Source: Pseudoxanthomonas mexicana (GTDB lineage: Bacteria > Pseudomonadota > Gammaproteobacteria > Xanthomonadales > Xanthomonadaceae). Taken from it: a DNA stretch of 64,000 nucleotides. Shown piece after piece: positions 25,892 to 34,655 of this stretch (positions are counted from its first letter, which is position 1; each line of letters opens with the position of its first letter). The position numbers were made by a program, and so were the translations under genes. The notes beneath the pieces were generated by a model. That model was given only the letters and a program-made list of their open reading frames with translations. It did not search any database and was not told where the DNA came from. Location: assembly GCF_001556105.1 (NCBI RefSeq), contig NZ_LSIF01000073.1:76941-140940 (forward strand), given 5' to 3'.

Positions 25892-27559
25892 ATGGTGGCG
25901 GAACGGCGGGCGACCCGCAGCGCGATCACGCGGGTAGGCATCCTGCTGGCTGGCCTGGCGACGTGCATCGCCGTGGCGGCCGATGCGAAAGCGGACGAGA
26001 TTGTCCAGGGCGTACTGCAGCTGCGCTGGGGCGATGCGCCGCATGTTCCCCACTCGCGGGTGGACGCCCATGCGCAGGTCGAGGCATGGCTCGATGCCGG
26101 GCCCGGCCGTCGTTACCGCCTGGATGTCGAGCAGGCCCGCCGCGCGGCCGGCGACCTGTATGGGTTGTCGAACCGCCGCGTGGCCGTGGCGTATCGCGTG
26201 TCTTCGCGCGTGATGGCCGGCGCGAAGGCGTCTTCGATCGCACCGGAGATCAGCGCCATCGTGCCGACGGATACGCTGCCGTCGCGCACGATGGCGAAAA
26301 GCGACGCCAGTGGTGGCGGCACTGCGGTGCCGTTGTCGGGCAGCACGCGCTGGATCACGGTGATGTGCAAGTTCGCCGATATCGCCTCGGAACAGCGGCC
26401 GCGCGCGTTCTTCCAGTCGCAGTACGGCGATGCGCCGGGACAACTGGGCCACTACTGGTCCGAGGTGTCCTACGGCCGCATCGACCTGGCCGGTAGTGCC
26501 GCACACGGCTGGTACACCTTGCCGCGTCCGCGAGCGGCCTACCTGTCCGATGCCGGCGGGCGGACCAGGGCGGACCTGTCGCTGCTGTTCGCGGATTGCG
26601 CGGCGCTGGCGGACGCGGACGTCGACTTCCGTGGCGCCCAGGGCGTCAACCTCATGTTCAATGCCGAACTCGATGGCAGCGCGTGGGGCGGGGGTGCCTG
26701 CGCCACGCTGGACGGCAGCTACCAGTGCACGCGCGCGACCTGGAATCCGCCGTGGTCCTTCAACAACCTCGCACCGTTGGCGCACGAGATGGGGCACGGC
26801 TACGGGCTGCCGCATTCGGACAACTCCGATGGCGATGGCGATACCTACGACAATCCCTGGGACCTGATGAGCGATGCCTGGCGCATGGCGACCAGCGACG
26901 TGACGTATGGCCTGTTGCCGAAGCACCTGAACATGTACCAGCGCGAGCGCCTGGGTTGGGTGGCGGCTGCACGCAAGCGCACCATCCCGGCGAACAACGC
27001 CGAGACGCACGAGATCATGCTGGATGCGGCCAGCCTGCAAAACGCCGGCGGCGTGCAGCTGCTCATGCTGGCATTGCCCGCGCAGGCGGACCCCTTCACC
27101 ACCGTCGTCTATACGGTCGAAGCACGCCGGCGCACAGGCACGTACGAAGCGGCACTCGCGGGTGACGCCGTCATCATCCACCGGCTCGAGGACTACGGGA
27201 TCGCGCGCAGCATCGATCGCGATACGCCGGTCGCCTCGTTCTCCAGCAATGAAGGATCGATGTTGAAGGTGGGGGGGCGCTGGAGTACGCCCGATGAGCG
27301 GCACTGGATCGAGGTGGTGGCCCGCACGGATAGCGGCTTCGTGCTGCGCGTGGGGCCGCGTCCCCGCGCGATGAGCGCGCCGACACCGGCCCTGGAGCGT
27401 TCCGCGGCCACCGTCGCTTCGGCGCCGGCCGCCGTTGCGGTCCGCACGACCCCGGCTACCCGGCGGGCGCGTCCGGCAAACGTTCCCTCGGCGCGAGCGC
27501 GCGCATGCGAGGTCCTGCCGCGTGTGCTGCGACTGCCGACCCTGTGTGCCCTGCTGTAG
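25892..27559 (+). CDS. Secreted metzincin metalloprotease, paralog 3 of 4
   Basis: Third paralog (555 aa). ATG 25892 is chosen because GGAGAG lies four bases upstream; an in-frame start at 25841 is less likely. Signal peptide about 1-33 (ending ADAKAD), then EIVQGVLQLRWGDAP. Zinc ligands His298, His302 and His308 and catalytic Glu299 sit in HEMGHGYGLPH; the Met-turn is WDLMSD. The motifs PGQLGHYWSEVSYG, LPKHLNMYQRERLGW and FSSNEGSMLKVGGRW are nearly identical to paralog 2. The Ala/Arg-rich tail ends RACEVLPRVLRLPTLCALL. With the signal peptide and six conserved cysteines it is expected outside the cytosol; the natural substrate is unknown. Confidence 0.85.
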   Translation: MVAERRATRSAITRVGILLAGLATCIAVAADAKADEIVQGVLQLRWGDAPHVPHSRVDAHAQVEAWLDAGPGRRYRLDVEQARRAAGDLYGLSNRRVAVAYRVSSRVMAGAKASSIAPEISAIVPTDTLPSRTMAKSDASGGGTAVPLSGSTRWITVMCKFADIASEQRPRAFFQSQYGDAPGQLGHYWSEVSYGRIDLAGSAAHGWYTLPRPRAAYLSDAGGRTRADLSLLFADCAALADADVDFRGAQGVNLMFNAELDGSAWGGGACATLDGSYQCTRATWNPPWSFNNLAPLAHEMGHGYGLPHSDNSDGDGDTYDNPWDLMSDAWRMATSDVTYGLLPKHLNMYQRERLGWVAAARKRTIPANNAETHEIMLDAASLQNAGGVQLLMLALPAQADPFTTVVYTVEARRRTGTYEAALAGDAVIIHRLEDYGIARSIDRDTPVASFSSNEGSMLKVGGRWSTPDERHWIEVVARTDSGFVLRVGPRPRAMSAPTPALERSAATVASAPAAVAVRTTPATRRARPANVPSARARACEVLPRVLRLPTLCALL

Positions 27560-27761
27560 CGCCGGGCTTGATGGCAGCGGGCCGTGCCGCGGAACGTAGT
27601 AGCCGGACACGCGCGGACCGGAGCCTCAAGAGCTTGAACGCGGTCGCAGAATGGATCTGCCGCGGGCCAAGGACCCGTATCGCGTAGCCGCCTTCGGCAC
27701 GCCATCGCGATATCCCGGGTAGCCGTGCACTTTCATGTCATATCACGGCGGGGAGACGGTC
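27560..27761. other. Spacer between protease paralogs 3 and 4
   Basis: A 202-base gap. It ends with GGGGAGA (27750-27756), the ribosome binding site used to place the paralog 4 start. CCCGGGTAGCCGTGCAC (27715-27731) resembles CCCCGGTAGTAGCGCAGCAC before paralog 3, so the upstream regions may share ancestry. No gene or clear promoter is seen. Confidence 0.35.
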
Positions 27762-29429
27762 GTGGATATGTCGGGACGGATCATCGGTATCAACCGCGTG
27801 CTGGCGCGGTGGAGCATCGTGCTGTTGATCGCGTTGGGTGGTGCTGTGCCGTGGGCCAGGGCGGACGACATCGTGCAGGGCACGCTGCTTGTGCGCTGGG
27901 GCGACGGGCCGCGGGCCGCCGTCGGTCGTGCGTCCGCAACGTCGCACGTGGAGGCATGGCTCGAGGTGGGTCCCGGGCTGCGTTACCGGCTGGACATGGA
28001 CCAGGCCATGCGCGCGGCGGGGGATCTGCCCGCGCTCTCCCATCGTCGGGTGGCGGTGTCCTACACGTCCCGCCGCCAGCCCGCCGCGAAGACCGGCGCT
28101 GGGCAGGCGATGACGCCCAGCATCGACGCCATCGTGCCGGTGGACCGGGTGCCGGCGCGCGCGCTGGCGAGGGCAGCAGACGGCCGCATCGCCCTGGCCG
28201 CGCCGGTGACGGGCAGCACGCGCTGGGTGACGCTGATGTGCAAGTTCGCCGACGTGGCGGCCGAACCGAGATCGCGCGCGTTCTTCCAGTCGCAGTATGG
28301 CGATGCCCCCGGGCAGTTGGGCCACTACTGGTCGGAGGTGTCCTACGGGGCGATCACGCTGGCCGGCAGCAGCGCGCACGGGTGGTACGCGTTGCCCGCC
28401 CCCAGGTCGACCTACGTCACCATGGTCGGCGGCAAGGCGCGCGCGGACCTGCCGCTGCTGTTCAACGACTGCATCGCCCAGGCCGAAGCGCAGGTCGATT
28501 TCCGCAACGTGCAGGGCATCAACCTGATGTTCAACGCCGAGCTCGACGGCCGCGCATGGGCTGGCGGTGCCTGCGGCCTGCTGGAGGGCGTGTATGCCTG
28601 TACGCGCGCGACCTGGAATCCGCCATGGTCCACGGACAACCTGTCCAGCCTGGCGCACGAGATGGGGCACGGCTATGGCCTGCCGCATTCGGACAACTCC
28701 GATGGCGATGCCGATACCCACGACAATCCCTGGGACCTGATGAGCGATGCCTGGCGCCATGCCGCCAGCGATCCCGTGCTGGGCCTGCTGCCCAAACACC
28801 TGAGCATGCATCATCGCGACCGCCTGGGCTGGGTATCCCCGGCACTGCGATACGTGGTGCCGGAGAACAATGCAGCGGCCCACGAGATCGTGCTGGAGGC
28901 CGCCAGCATGCCGCCTTCGGGCGGCGTGCACCTGGTGGTACTGGCCGGTGCGGCGCAACCGGACCCCTACCGCACCGAGTCCTACACGCTGGAAGCGCGT
29001 CGCCGCAGCGGCACCTACGAATCCGGGCTGGCGGGCGACGCCGTCATCCTCCACCGGGTGGCGGACAACGGCGCTGCCTACAGCGTCGACACGGACACGC
29101 CGCCCGCCGACCTGTCCGGCAACGAAGGCTCGATGCTGCGGGTAGGCGAGCAATGGAACACGCCGGATGGGCGGCACTGGGTGTCGGTCATCGCCTCGAC
29201 GACCACCGGCTTCCTGATACGCATCGGACCGCGACCGCGCGTGATGAGTGCGCCCGCGCCCGCGCTGGAGCGCACCGCGGCACCGCAGGCATCGGCCGCG
29301 GGGCGGATGGACGTGACGCAGGTCGGTGTTCGAGGTTCGCTGCAGCGGCGAGCAGGCGACACACCGACATGCGGCACGCTCGTGCGTCGGTGGCAGGCAT
29401 CGCCGGCGTGTGCCCTGTTCGCGCGATGA
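27762..29429 (+). CDS. Secreted metzincin metalloprotease, paralog 4 of 4
   Basis: Fourth paralog (555 aa). GTG 27762 is chosen because GGGGAGA lies at a good distance, which also gives the same length as paralog 3; ATG 27735 and ATG 27768 are in frame. Signal peptide about 1-33 (ending WARAD), then DIVQGTLLVRWGDGP. Zinc ligands are His299, His303 and His309 with Glu300; the Met-turn is WDLMSD. It differs from paralogs 2 and 3 in LPKHLSMHHRDRLGW and FNDCIAQAE, but keeps the shared cysteines. The tail ends PTCGTLVRRWQASPACALF, again two cysteines 12 residues apart. ubiE begins 37 bases after the stop. Confidence 0.85.
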   Translation: MDMSGRIIGINRVLARWSIVLLIALGGAVPWARADDIVQGTLLVRWGDGPRAAVGRASATSHVEAWLEVGPGLRYRLDMDQAMRAAGDLPALSHRRVAVSYTSRRQPAAKTGAGQAMTPSIDAIVPVDRVPARALARAADGRIALAAPVTGSTRWVTLMCKFADVAAEPRSRAFFQSQYGDAPGQLGHYWSEVSYGAITLAGSSAHGWYALPAPRSTYVTMVGGKARADLPLLFNDCIAQAEAQVDFRNVQGINLMFNAELDGRAWAGGACGLLEGVYACTRATWNPPWSTDNLSSLAHEMGHGYGLPHSDNSDGDADTHDNPWDLMSDAWRHAASDPVLGLLPKHLSMHHRDRLGWVSPALRYVVPENNAAAHEIVLEAASMPPSGGVHLVVLAGAAQPDPYRTESYTLEARRRSGTYESGLAGDAVILHRVADNGAAYSVDTDTPPADLSGNEGSMLRVGEQWNTPDGRHWVSVIASTTTGFLIRIGPRPRVMSAPAPALERTAAPQASAAGRMDVTQVGVRGSLQRRAGDTPTCGTLVRRWQASPACALFAR

Positions 29430-29454
29430 GCGGGCCGTGGCCGGCGGGTAGTGC

Positions 29455-29460
29455 GATAAT
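29455..29460 (+). promoter_or_regulatory. -10 element directly before ubiE
   Basis: GATAAT lies six bases before the ubiE ATG with no Shine-Dalgarno between, giving a probable leaderless start. It also marks ubiE as a transcription unit separate from the protease array. Confidence 0.5.
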
Positions 29461-29466
29461 CCGGCC

Positions 29467-30228
29467 ATGAGCGAATCCCCCTACGAACGCGGCACCACCC
29501 ATTTCGGCTTCCGCGACGTCGCCGCCAAGGACAAGCAGAAGCTCGTCGGCGAGGTCTTCACCTCGGTGGCCGGCAAGTACGACCTGATGAACGACCTGAT
29601 GAGCCTCGGCATCCATCGGGTCTGGAAGCGCTACTTCGTCAGCACTTGCCAGGTGAAGCGCGGCGACCGCGTGCTCGACCTGGCGGGCGGCACCGGCGAC
29701 ATCGCCGCGTTGTTGAAGGATCGGGTGGGCGACACCGGCCAGATCGTGCTGGGCGACATCAACGCCGGCATGCTGTCGGTCGGCCGCGACCGCATGACCG
29801 ACCGTGGCGTGGTGCAGGGCCTGGAGTACGTGCAGTGCAACGCCGAGGCGCTGCCGTTCCCGGATGCCAGCTTCGACCTGGTCACGATCGCCTTCGGCCT
29901 GCGCAACGTCACCGACAAGGCGGCCGCGCTGCGCGACATGCATCGCGTGCTGAAGATCGGCGGGCAGGCACGCGTGCTGGAGTTTTCCGAAGTGACGGTG
30001 GACTGGTTCAAGCCGGTCTACGACTTCCATTCGTTCAAGGTGCTGCCGAAGCTGGGCCAGCTGTTCGCGCAGGACGCCGGCAGCTACCAGTACCTGGCCG
30101 AAAGCATCCGCCAGCACCCGCCGCAGGCCGAGCTGCAGGGCATGATGGACGAGGCCGGTTTCGCGCGGACCAGCTACAAGAACCTGTCCGCCGGCATCGT
30201 CGCCATCCATACCGGCTACAAGGTCTGA
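29467..30228 (+). CDS. ubiE: Ubiquinone/menaquinone C-methyltransferase UbiE
   Basis: S-adenosylmethionine-dependent methyltransferase for ubiquinone (and menaquinone, if made) synthesis. The 253-aa protein has the family opening THFGFRDVAAKDKQKLVGEVF, the UbiE signature YDLMNDLMSLGIHRVWKRYF, SAM motif VLDLAGGTGDIA (about 69-80), FGLRNVTDKAAALREM-like sequence (here ALRDM) and the C-terminal SAGIVAIHTGYKV. The length is normal. No partner gene of the pathway (ubiJ, ubiB) follows; the next gene is an aminopeptidase. Confidence 0.97.
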   Translation: MSESPYERGTTHFGFRDVAAKDKQKLVGEVFTSVAGKYDLMNDLMSLGIHRVWKRYFVSTCQVKRGDRVLDLAGGTGDIAALLKDRVGDTGQIVLGDINAGMLSVGRDRMTDRGVVQGLEYVQCNAEALPFPDASFDLVTIAFGLRNVTDKAAALRDMHRVLKIGGQARVLEFSEVTVDWFKPVYDFHSFKVLPKLGQLFAQDAGSYQYLAESIRQHPPQAELQGMMDEAGFARTSYKNLSAGIVAIHTGYKV

Positions 30229-30289
30229 GGGCGGCCGGGGCCGAGCGCGGTAAACTGGGGACTTCCCCCGTATCGCTGGAAGTTCCCTG

Positions 30290-32203
30290 ATGCGTTCACT
30301 GGCTTTGCTGTTGTCCTGCGCCGCCGTGCTGGCGGCCGGTTGTTCCAAGGAACCCGAACCCGCTCCCGTGGCCGCCACGCCCAAGCCCGCCGTCGAGGCG
30401 CCCGTCGACCAGGACGAGCACTCCTACGCCGAACCGCGCAAGGTCGCCATCGATGACCTGGCGCTGGATATCGCCGTCGACTTCGACGCCAAGACCATCG
30501 GCGGCACCGCGACCTACACGCTGGACTGGAAGGACAAGGCCGCCACCCAACTGGTGCTGGACACGCGCGACCTGGCCATCGCCACGGTGGAAGGCGAGGC
30601 CAATGGCGCCTGGGCGCCGCTGAAGTACGCGCTGGCCGCCAAGGACGCCGTGCTGGGCAGCAAGCTGACCATCGAGACGCCGGCCCGCAACGCCAAGATC
30701 CGCGTCACCTACACCAGCTCGCCCGAGGCCTCCGGCCTGCAGTGGCTGACGCCGGAGATGACCGAAGGCAAGCAACTGCCCTTCATGTTCAGCCAGTCGC
30801 AACAGATCCACGCGCGCAGCTGGGTGCCGCTGCAGGACACGCCGCAGGTGCGCTACACCTACAGCGCGCAGGTGACCTCGCGTCCTGACGTGATGGTGCT
30901 GATGAGCGCCGACAACGATCCGGCCGCCGCGCGCGACGGCGAGTACACGTTCAAGATGCCGCAGAAGATCCCGTCGTACCTGATGGCGATCGCCGCCGGC
31001 GACCTGGTGTTCAAGCCGATTTCCGCGCGCAGCGGCGTCTGGGCCGAGCCGGCGATGGTCGACAAGGCCACCAAGGAATTCGAAGACACCGAGAAGATGA
31101 TCGCCGCGACCGAGCAGCTGTACGGCCCCTACCGCTGGGACCGCTACGACATGCTGGTGCTGCCGCCGTCGTTCCCGTACGGCGGCATGGAGAACCCGCG
31201 CCTGAGTTTCATCACGCCCACGGTGATCGTCGGCGACAAGACGCTGGTCTCGCTGATCGCGCATGAGCTGGCGCACAGCTGGTCGGGCAACCTGGTGACC
31301 TTCTCCAGCGCCAAGCACGGCTGGTTGAACGAGGGCTTCACCAGCTACGTCGAGAACCGCATCGTCGAGGCGCTGTACGGCAAGGAGACCTCCAGCATGG
31401 AGTACTCCATCGCCCGCAACAGTTTGAAGAAGGACATCGGCACGATGCCGGAAGCGACGCAGTCGCTGGCGGTCAAGCCAGGCACGCCGCTGGACGCGGA
31501 CGACGCACTCAGTGCGGTGTCGTACGACAAGGGCGCGTGGTTCCTGCAGTTCCTGGAAGAGCGCTTCGGCCGGCAGGAGTTCGATGCCTTCCTGCGTGGC
31601 TACTTCGACCACTTCGCGTTCCAGAGCATCACGACCGAGCAGTTCCTCGACTACGCGAAGAAAAACCTGTTCGACAAGCACCCCAACCTGGTCAGCGATG
31701 CCGAGATCCAGGCCTGGGTCTACGGCACGGGCATCCCGGCCAACGCGCCGCAGGTGCAGTCGCGCGGCTTTTCCAACACCGACACCGCGCGCATCGCCTG
31801 GCAGGGCAGCGGCCAGCTGCCGAATCCACAGCTCACCGACGCCTGGGTGACCCAGCAATGGGTGCATTTCCTCGAAGGCATGGGCGAGAAGCTGACCGTC
31901 GAGCAGCTGAAGCAGCTGGATGACGCCTACCACTTCACCGGTACGGCCAACGGCGAGATCGCGATGCGCTGGTATCCGCTGACCATCCGCAGCGGTTACG
32001 TCGACGCGCAGCCGGAGATCGCCAAGTTCATCGAGCGCGTCGGCCGTCGCAAACTGATCCTCCCGATCTACGAAGAACTGGTGAAGACGCCGGAGGGCCT
32101 GACGCTGGCGAAGGACAGCTTCGCGCGCGCCAGGCCGGGCTACCACCCGATCACGACCGGGTCGGTCGAGGCGCTGCTGGCGAAGGCGTCGGCGAGCCCG
32201 TAA
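30290..32203 (+). CDS. M1 family aminopeptidase, lipoprotein
   Basis: A 637-aa zinc aminopeptidase related to leukotriene A4 hydrolase and membrane alanyl aminopeptidase. The signal peptide ends in LAAGC, so the mature enzyme is lipid-anchored in the cell envelope. An N-terminal beta domain (about 50-230) precedes the catalytic domain with the substrate loop GGMEN, zinc motif HELAH (His325, Glu326, His329) and third ligand Glu348 in NEGFTSY. The C-terminal alpha-helical domain (about 490-630) matches the LTA4 hydrolase type. GGAAGTTCCCTG precedes ATG 30290. It probably trims imported or envelope peptides. Confidence 0.93.
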   Translation: MRSLALLLSCAAVLAAGCSKEPEPAPVAATPKPAVEAPVDQDEHSYAEPRKVAIDDLALDIAVDFDAKTIGGTATYTLDWKDKAATQLVLDTRDLAIATVEGEANGAWAPLKYALAAKDAVLGSKLTIETPARNAKIRVTYTSSPEASGLQWLTPEMTEGKQLPFMFSQSQQIHARSWVPLQDTPQVRYTYSAQVTSRPDVMVLMSADNDPAAARDGEYTFKMPQKIPSYLMAIAAGDLVFKPISARSGVWAEPAMVDKATKEFEDTEKMIAATEQLYGPYRWDRYDMLVLPPSFPYGGMENPRLSFITPTVIVGDKTLVSLIAHELAHSWSGNLVTFSSAKHGWLNEGFTSYVENRIVEALYGKETSSMEYSIARNSLKKDIGTMPEATQSLAVKPGTPLDADDALSAVSYDKGAWFLQFLEERFGRQEFDAFLRGYFDHFAFQSITTEQFLDYAKKNLFDKHPNLVSDAEIQAWVYGTGIPANAPQVQSRGFSNTDTARIAWQGSGQLPNPQLTDAWVTQQWVHFLEGMGEKLTVEQLKQLDDAYHFTGTANGEIAMRWYPLTIRSGYVDAQPEIAKFIERVGRRKLILPIYEELVKTPEGLTLAKDSFARARPGYHPITTGSVEALLAKASASP

Positions 32204-32206
32204 GGC

Positions 32207-33184
32207 ATGCCGGTCCGCATGACCCGCGCAAGGACGGTCGCCCTGGTGGCGGCCGTTCTTGTCTGCGCGCTCGCGTTGTGGGCGTGGCGCGACCCGATGG
32301 CGCCCTTGCGCGCCGGGATGGCGATGCAGGGTGGGTGGATCGGCCTGTCCGAGCGCCATGCCGTCATCGACGACCATCGCTGGGTCTACGACGAACGCGA
32401 CGGAAAGGATCCCGCCGCGCCGACGGTGGTGATGGTGCATGGCTTCACCGGCAGCAAGGAGAACTGGTATCCGCTGGCGGAAAGCCTCCGCGGCCCGTAT
32501 CGGCTGGTGATTCCCGACCTGCCGGGCTGGGGCGAAAGCCAGCGCCTCGCCGGTGCGGACTACGGGTTCAAGGCGCAGGCGGCGCGGCTGGCGGCTTTTC
32601 TGTCGCACGTCCGTCGCGACGGCAGTCCGGTCGTGCTGCTCGGCCATTCGATGGGCGGAGGCATCGTGGCGATCGTCGCGGCGGAACATCCGGACCTCGT
32701 TGCGCGCGTGGCGTTGATCGATGCCGCGGGCGTGCGCTTCAACGACAACGTGTTCGGTACCGAGGTGTTGGCAGGGAAGAATCCGTTTGGCGTCCATGAT
32801 GCTGCGTCCCTGCAGCGTTACCTCGACACCGTCTTCCACGATCGCGCCGCGCAGCCCGCCATTCCCTGGCCGGCGTCGAAGGCGGTGATCGACTGGCGCA
32901 TCGCGCAGGCACCGTTCGAGCAGCAGGTGCTGGACCGCATCGGTCGCAGCGACGAGCGTTTCCTGCCCGGCGAGAGGGCCGCGTCGATCCGCCAGCCGGC
33001 GCTGCTGCTGTGGTGCCGGCAGGACCGCGTGATCGACCCCAGCGCGATGGCGCTGTACGCCAGGAAGATCCCGCAGGCCATGCAGGTTTCACTCGATGGT
33101 TGCGGCCATATGTCCATCATGGAAAAACCCGACGAGGTGGCGGCCGCGGTCGCCCAGTTGATACAGCAAGGCACACCCCGATGA
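32207..33184 (+). CDS. Membrane-anchored alpha/beta hydrolase
   Basis: A 325-aa alpha/beta hydrolase with one N-terminal membrane helix (about 8-26, TVALVAAVLVCALALWAW), so the enzyme domain should face the periplasm. Catalytic marks are MVHGFTGSKENW (oxyanion hole), GHSMGG (nucleophile), Asp in LLWCRQDRVIDP and His in GCGHMSIMEKP. It resembles lipases of the Moraxella/Psychrobacter LIP3 type. The gene begins four bases after the aminopeptidase stop and overlaps the next lipoprotein gene by ATGA, suggesting one operon from 30290 to about 34571. The substrate is unknown. Confidence 0.87.
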   Translation: MPVRMTRARTVALVAAVLVCALALWAWRDPMAPLRAGMAMQGGWIGLSERHAVIDDHRWVYDERDGKDPAAPTVVMVHGFTGSKENWYPLAESLRGPYRLVIPDLPGWGESQRLAGADYGFKAQAARLAAFLSHVRRDGSPVVLLGHSMGGGIVAIVAAEHPDLVARVALIDAAGVRFNDNVFGTEVLAGKNPFGVHDAASLQRYLDTVFHDRAAQPAIPWPASKAVIDWRIAQAPFEQQVLDRIGRSDERFLPGERAASIRQPALLLWCRQDRVIDPSAMALYARKIPQAMQVSLDGCGHMSIMEKPDEVAAAVAQLIQQGTPR

Positions 33185-33921
33185 AGAAGAACGCAATGAA
33201 GACGCTGATGTTGGCGCTGGCCTGCGCGCTGGCCCTGTCCGCCTGTGGTGATCGCGAAGCCGAGCGCGCGGCCGCCGCGGCCGCGCAGGCGGCGGCCGTC
33301 GAGCAACAGGCCGATGAACTGGCGAAGAAGTACGACAGTGCCGTGGCCTCCGGCGACTGGGACATGGCGCGCATCCATGGCATCGCGCTGCTCGACCAGT
33401 ACCCGCAGAGCGTGGCGGCCGGACGCATCGGGCCGTCGCTCGACGAAGTGAAGGGCAAGGCCGAGGCGGTGCGCGACCAGCGCAGGATGGAAGCGCTGTG
33501 GGCGTATGCGCAGGTGGCGGCCGATGGCGGCACCCAGCGCTCGGCGATGATCTACAGCAAGGAACCGGTGGACGTGGATGGCAGCGGCGCCAAGCCGGTG
33601 CAGCTGGTGTTCCGCGACCATCCCACGTGGAAACGCAGCAGCTACCTGGTGCTGCAGGCCAGCGACTTCGCCAAGGCGTGCTACAGCCGTTGCCAGGTGA
33701 CCGTGGTGGCGGACGGCGCCGCGCCCAAGCGCATGGCGTCCCATCGGCCGGATACCGACGAAGCCACCGCGATGTTCATCGACGACAACAAGGCGCTGTG
33801 GCGCCTCGTGCGCAAGACCAAGGTGCTGGAAGTCGAGTTTCCGGTGAAGGATGGCAGCATGCGCAAGGCCGTGTTCGAAACCGGCGGCCTGGACGGCAGC
33901 CAGATGCCGGGATGGGACTGA
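33181..33921 (+). CDS. Lipoprotein of unknown function
   Basis: A 246-aa lipoprotein. The signal peptide ends in LSAC (about residues 19-22), followed by an Ala-rich coiled-coil-like stretch (about 26-50) and a small alpha/beta region. The middle contains DQYPQSVAAGRIGPSLDEV and the C-terminal half VQLVFRDHPTWKRSSYLVLQ and CYSRCQVTVVADG, the latter with two cysteines that may pair. I recognise no named family. The ATG at 33181 overlaps the stop of the hydrolase; ATG 33196 would still give a good signal peptide. The next gene overlaps its end by 10 bases. Confidence 0.8.
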   Translation: MKKNAMKTLMLALACALALSACGDREAERAAAAAAQAAAVEQQADELAKKYDSAVASGDWDMARIHGIALLDQYPQSVAAGRIGPSLDEVKGKAEAVRDQRRMEALWAYAQVAADGGTQRSAMIYSKEPVDVDGSGAKPVQLVFRDHPTWKRSSYLVLQASDFAKACYSRCQVTVVADGAAPKRMASHRPDTDEATAMFIDDNKALWRLVRKTKVLEVEFPVKDGSMRKAVFETGGLDGSQMPGWD

Positions 33922-34571
33922 GCGCGGTGGCGTCCGCTGAGGTCGATGCGCCGTCGCTGTCGGCGCTGCGGCACTGGGTGTTCGACCTGGATGGCACGCT
34001 GACGGAAGCGGTGCACGATTTCGTGCTGATCCGGCGCGCGCTGGACATCCCGCTGGACGCCGACATCCTGGCCCATCTGGCGGCGTTGCCAGCCAGTGAG
34101 GCGCAAGACAAGCACGCCTGGCTGATGCAGCACGAGCGTGCCCTGGCCGAAGCGGCGACGGCGGCCACCGGCGCGGTCGCCCTGGTGCGTGCCCTGCATG
34201 CAAGGGGGTGTCGCCTCGGCATCCTCACCCGCAATGCGCGCGAACTGGCCGTGGTGACGCTGGCGGCGATCGGGCTGGCGGACGTCTTCGATGCAGCCGA
34301 CGTCCTCGGCCGCGACGAGGCGGCACCCAAGCCCGCGCCGGATGGCCTGCACTACTTCGCAGCGCGATGGGCCGTGCCACCGGCGCAGATGGTGATGGTG
34401 GGCGACTACCGGTTCGACCTGGAATGCGGTCGCGCCGCCGGCACGCACACCCTGCTGGTCAATTGCGTGGGCGACGGCTGGCCGGCGTTGGCGACCTGGC
34501 GGTCGCCCGATTGCGCGGCGGTCCTGGCAGGACTCGACGCCGCGCCGGTGCAGGCGGCTTACAGCGCGTAG
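33912..34571 (+). CDS. HAD-family phosphatase
   Basis: A 219-aa haloacid-dehalogenase-type hydrolase, probably a phosphatase of the phosphoglycolate phosphatase (Gph) group. Motif I is VFDLDGTLTE with nucleophile Asp25 and acid/base Asp27. Motif II is GILTRNA, motif III the Lys in EAAPKPAP, and motif IV GDYRFDLECGRAAG. A small helical cap lies between motifs I and II. ATG 33912 overlaps the upstream lipoprotein gene by 10 bases; GTG 33927 is another option. The substrate cannot be inferred. Confidence 0.87.
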   Translation: MGLSAVASAEVDAPSLSALRHWVFDLDGTLTEAVHDFVLIRRALDIPLDADILAHLAALPASEAQDKHAWLMQHERALAEAATAATGAVALVRALHARGCRLGILTRNARELAVVTLAAIGLADVFDAADVLGRDEAAPKPAPDGLHYFAARWAVPPAQMVMVGDYRFDLECGRAAGTHTLLVNCVGDGWPALATWRSPDCAAVLAGLDAAPVQAAYSA

Positions 34572-34591
34572 CCGCGCCGAGTGGAGGCAGG

Positions 34592-34612
34592 GGCGCCGGT
34601 ACTGTCGGCGCC
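34592..34612. terminator. Hairpin between convergent HAD and pfkB genes
   Basis: GGCGCCG and CGGCGCC form a 7-bp stem around GTACTGT, 21 bases after the HAD stop. A T6 run lies further on at 34647-34652, next to the pfkB stop. It may end transcription from either side. Confidence 0.4.
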
Positions 34613-34655
34613 GTCGCCACGGCAGGAGATCCCGCCGCCCAACTGGCTTTTTTCC

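Noticed and set aside
22102..29429. The protease array as a prophage or genomic island
   Set aside because: No integrase, tRNA, direct-repeat ends or composition break is visible; the genes look GC-rich like their neighbours.
30296..32839. 847-codon minus-strand frame opposite the M1 aminopeptidase
   Set aside because: Shadow of a clear aminopeptidase gene; low-complexity composition and no motif.
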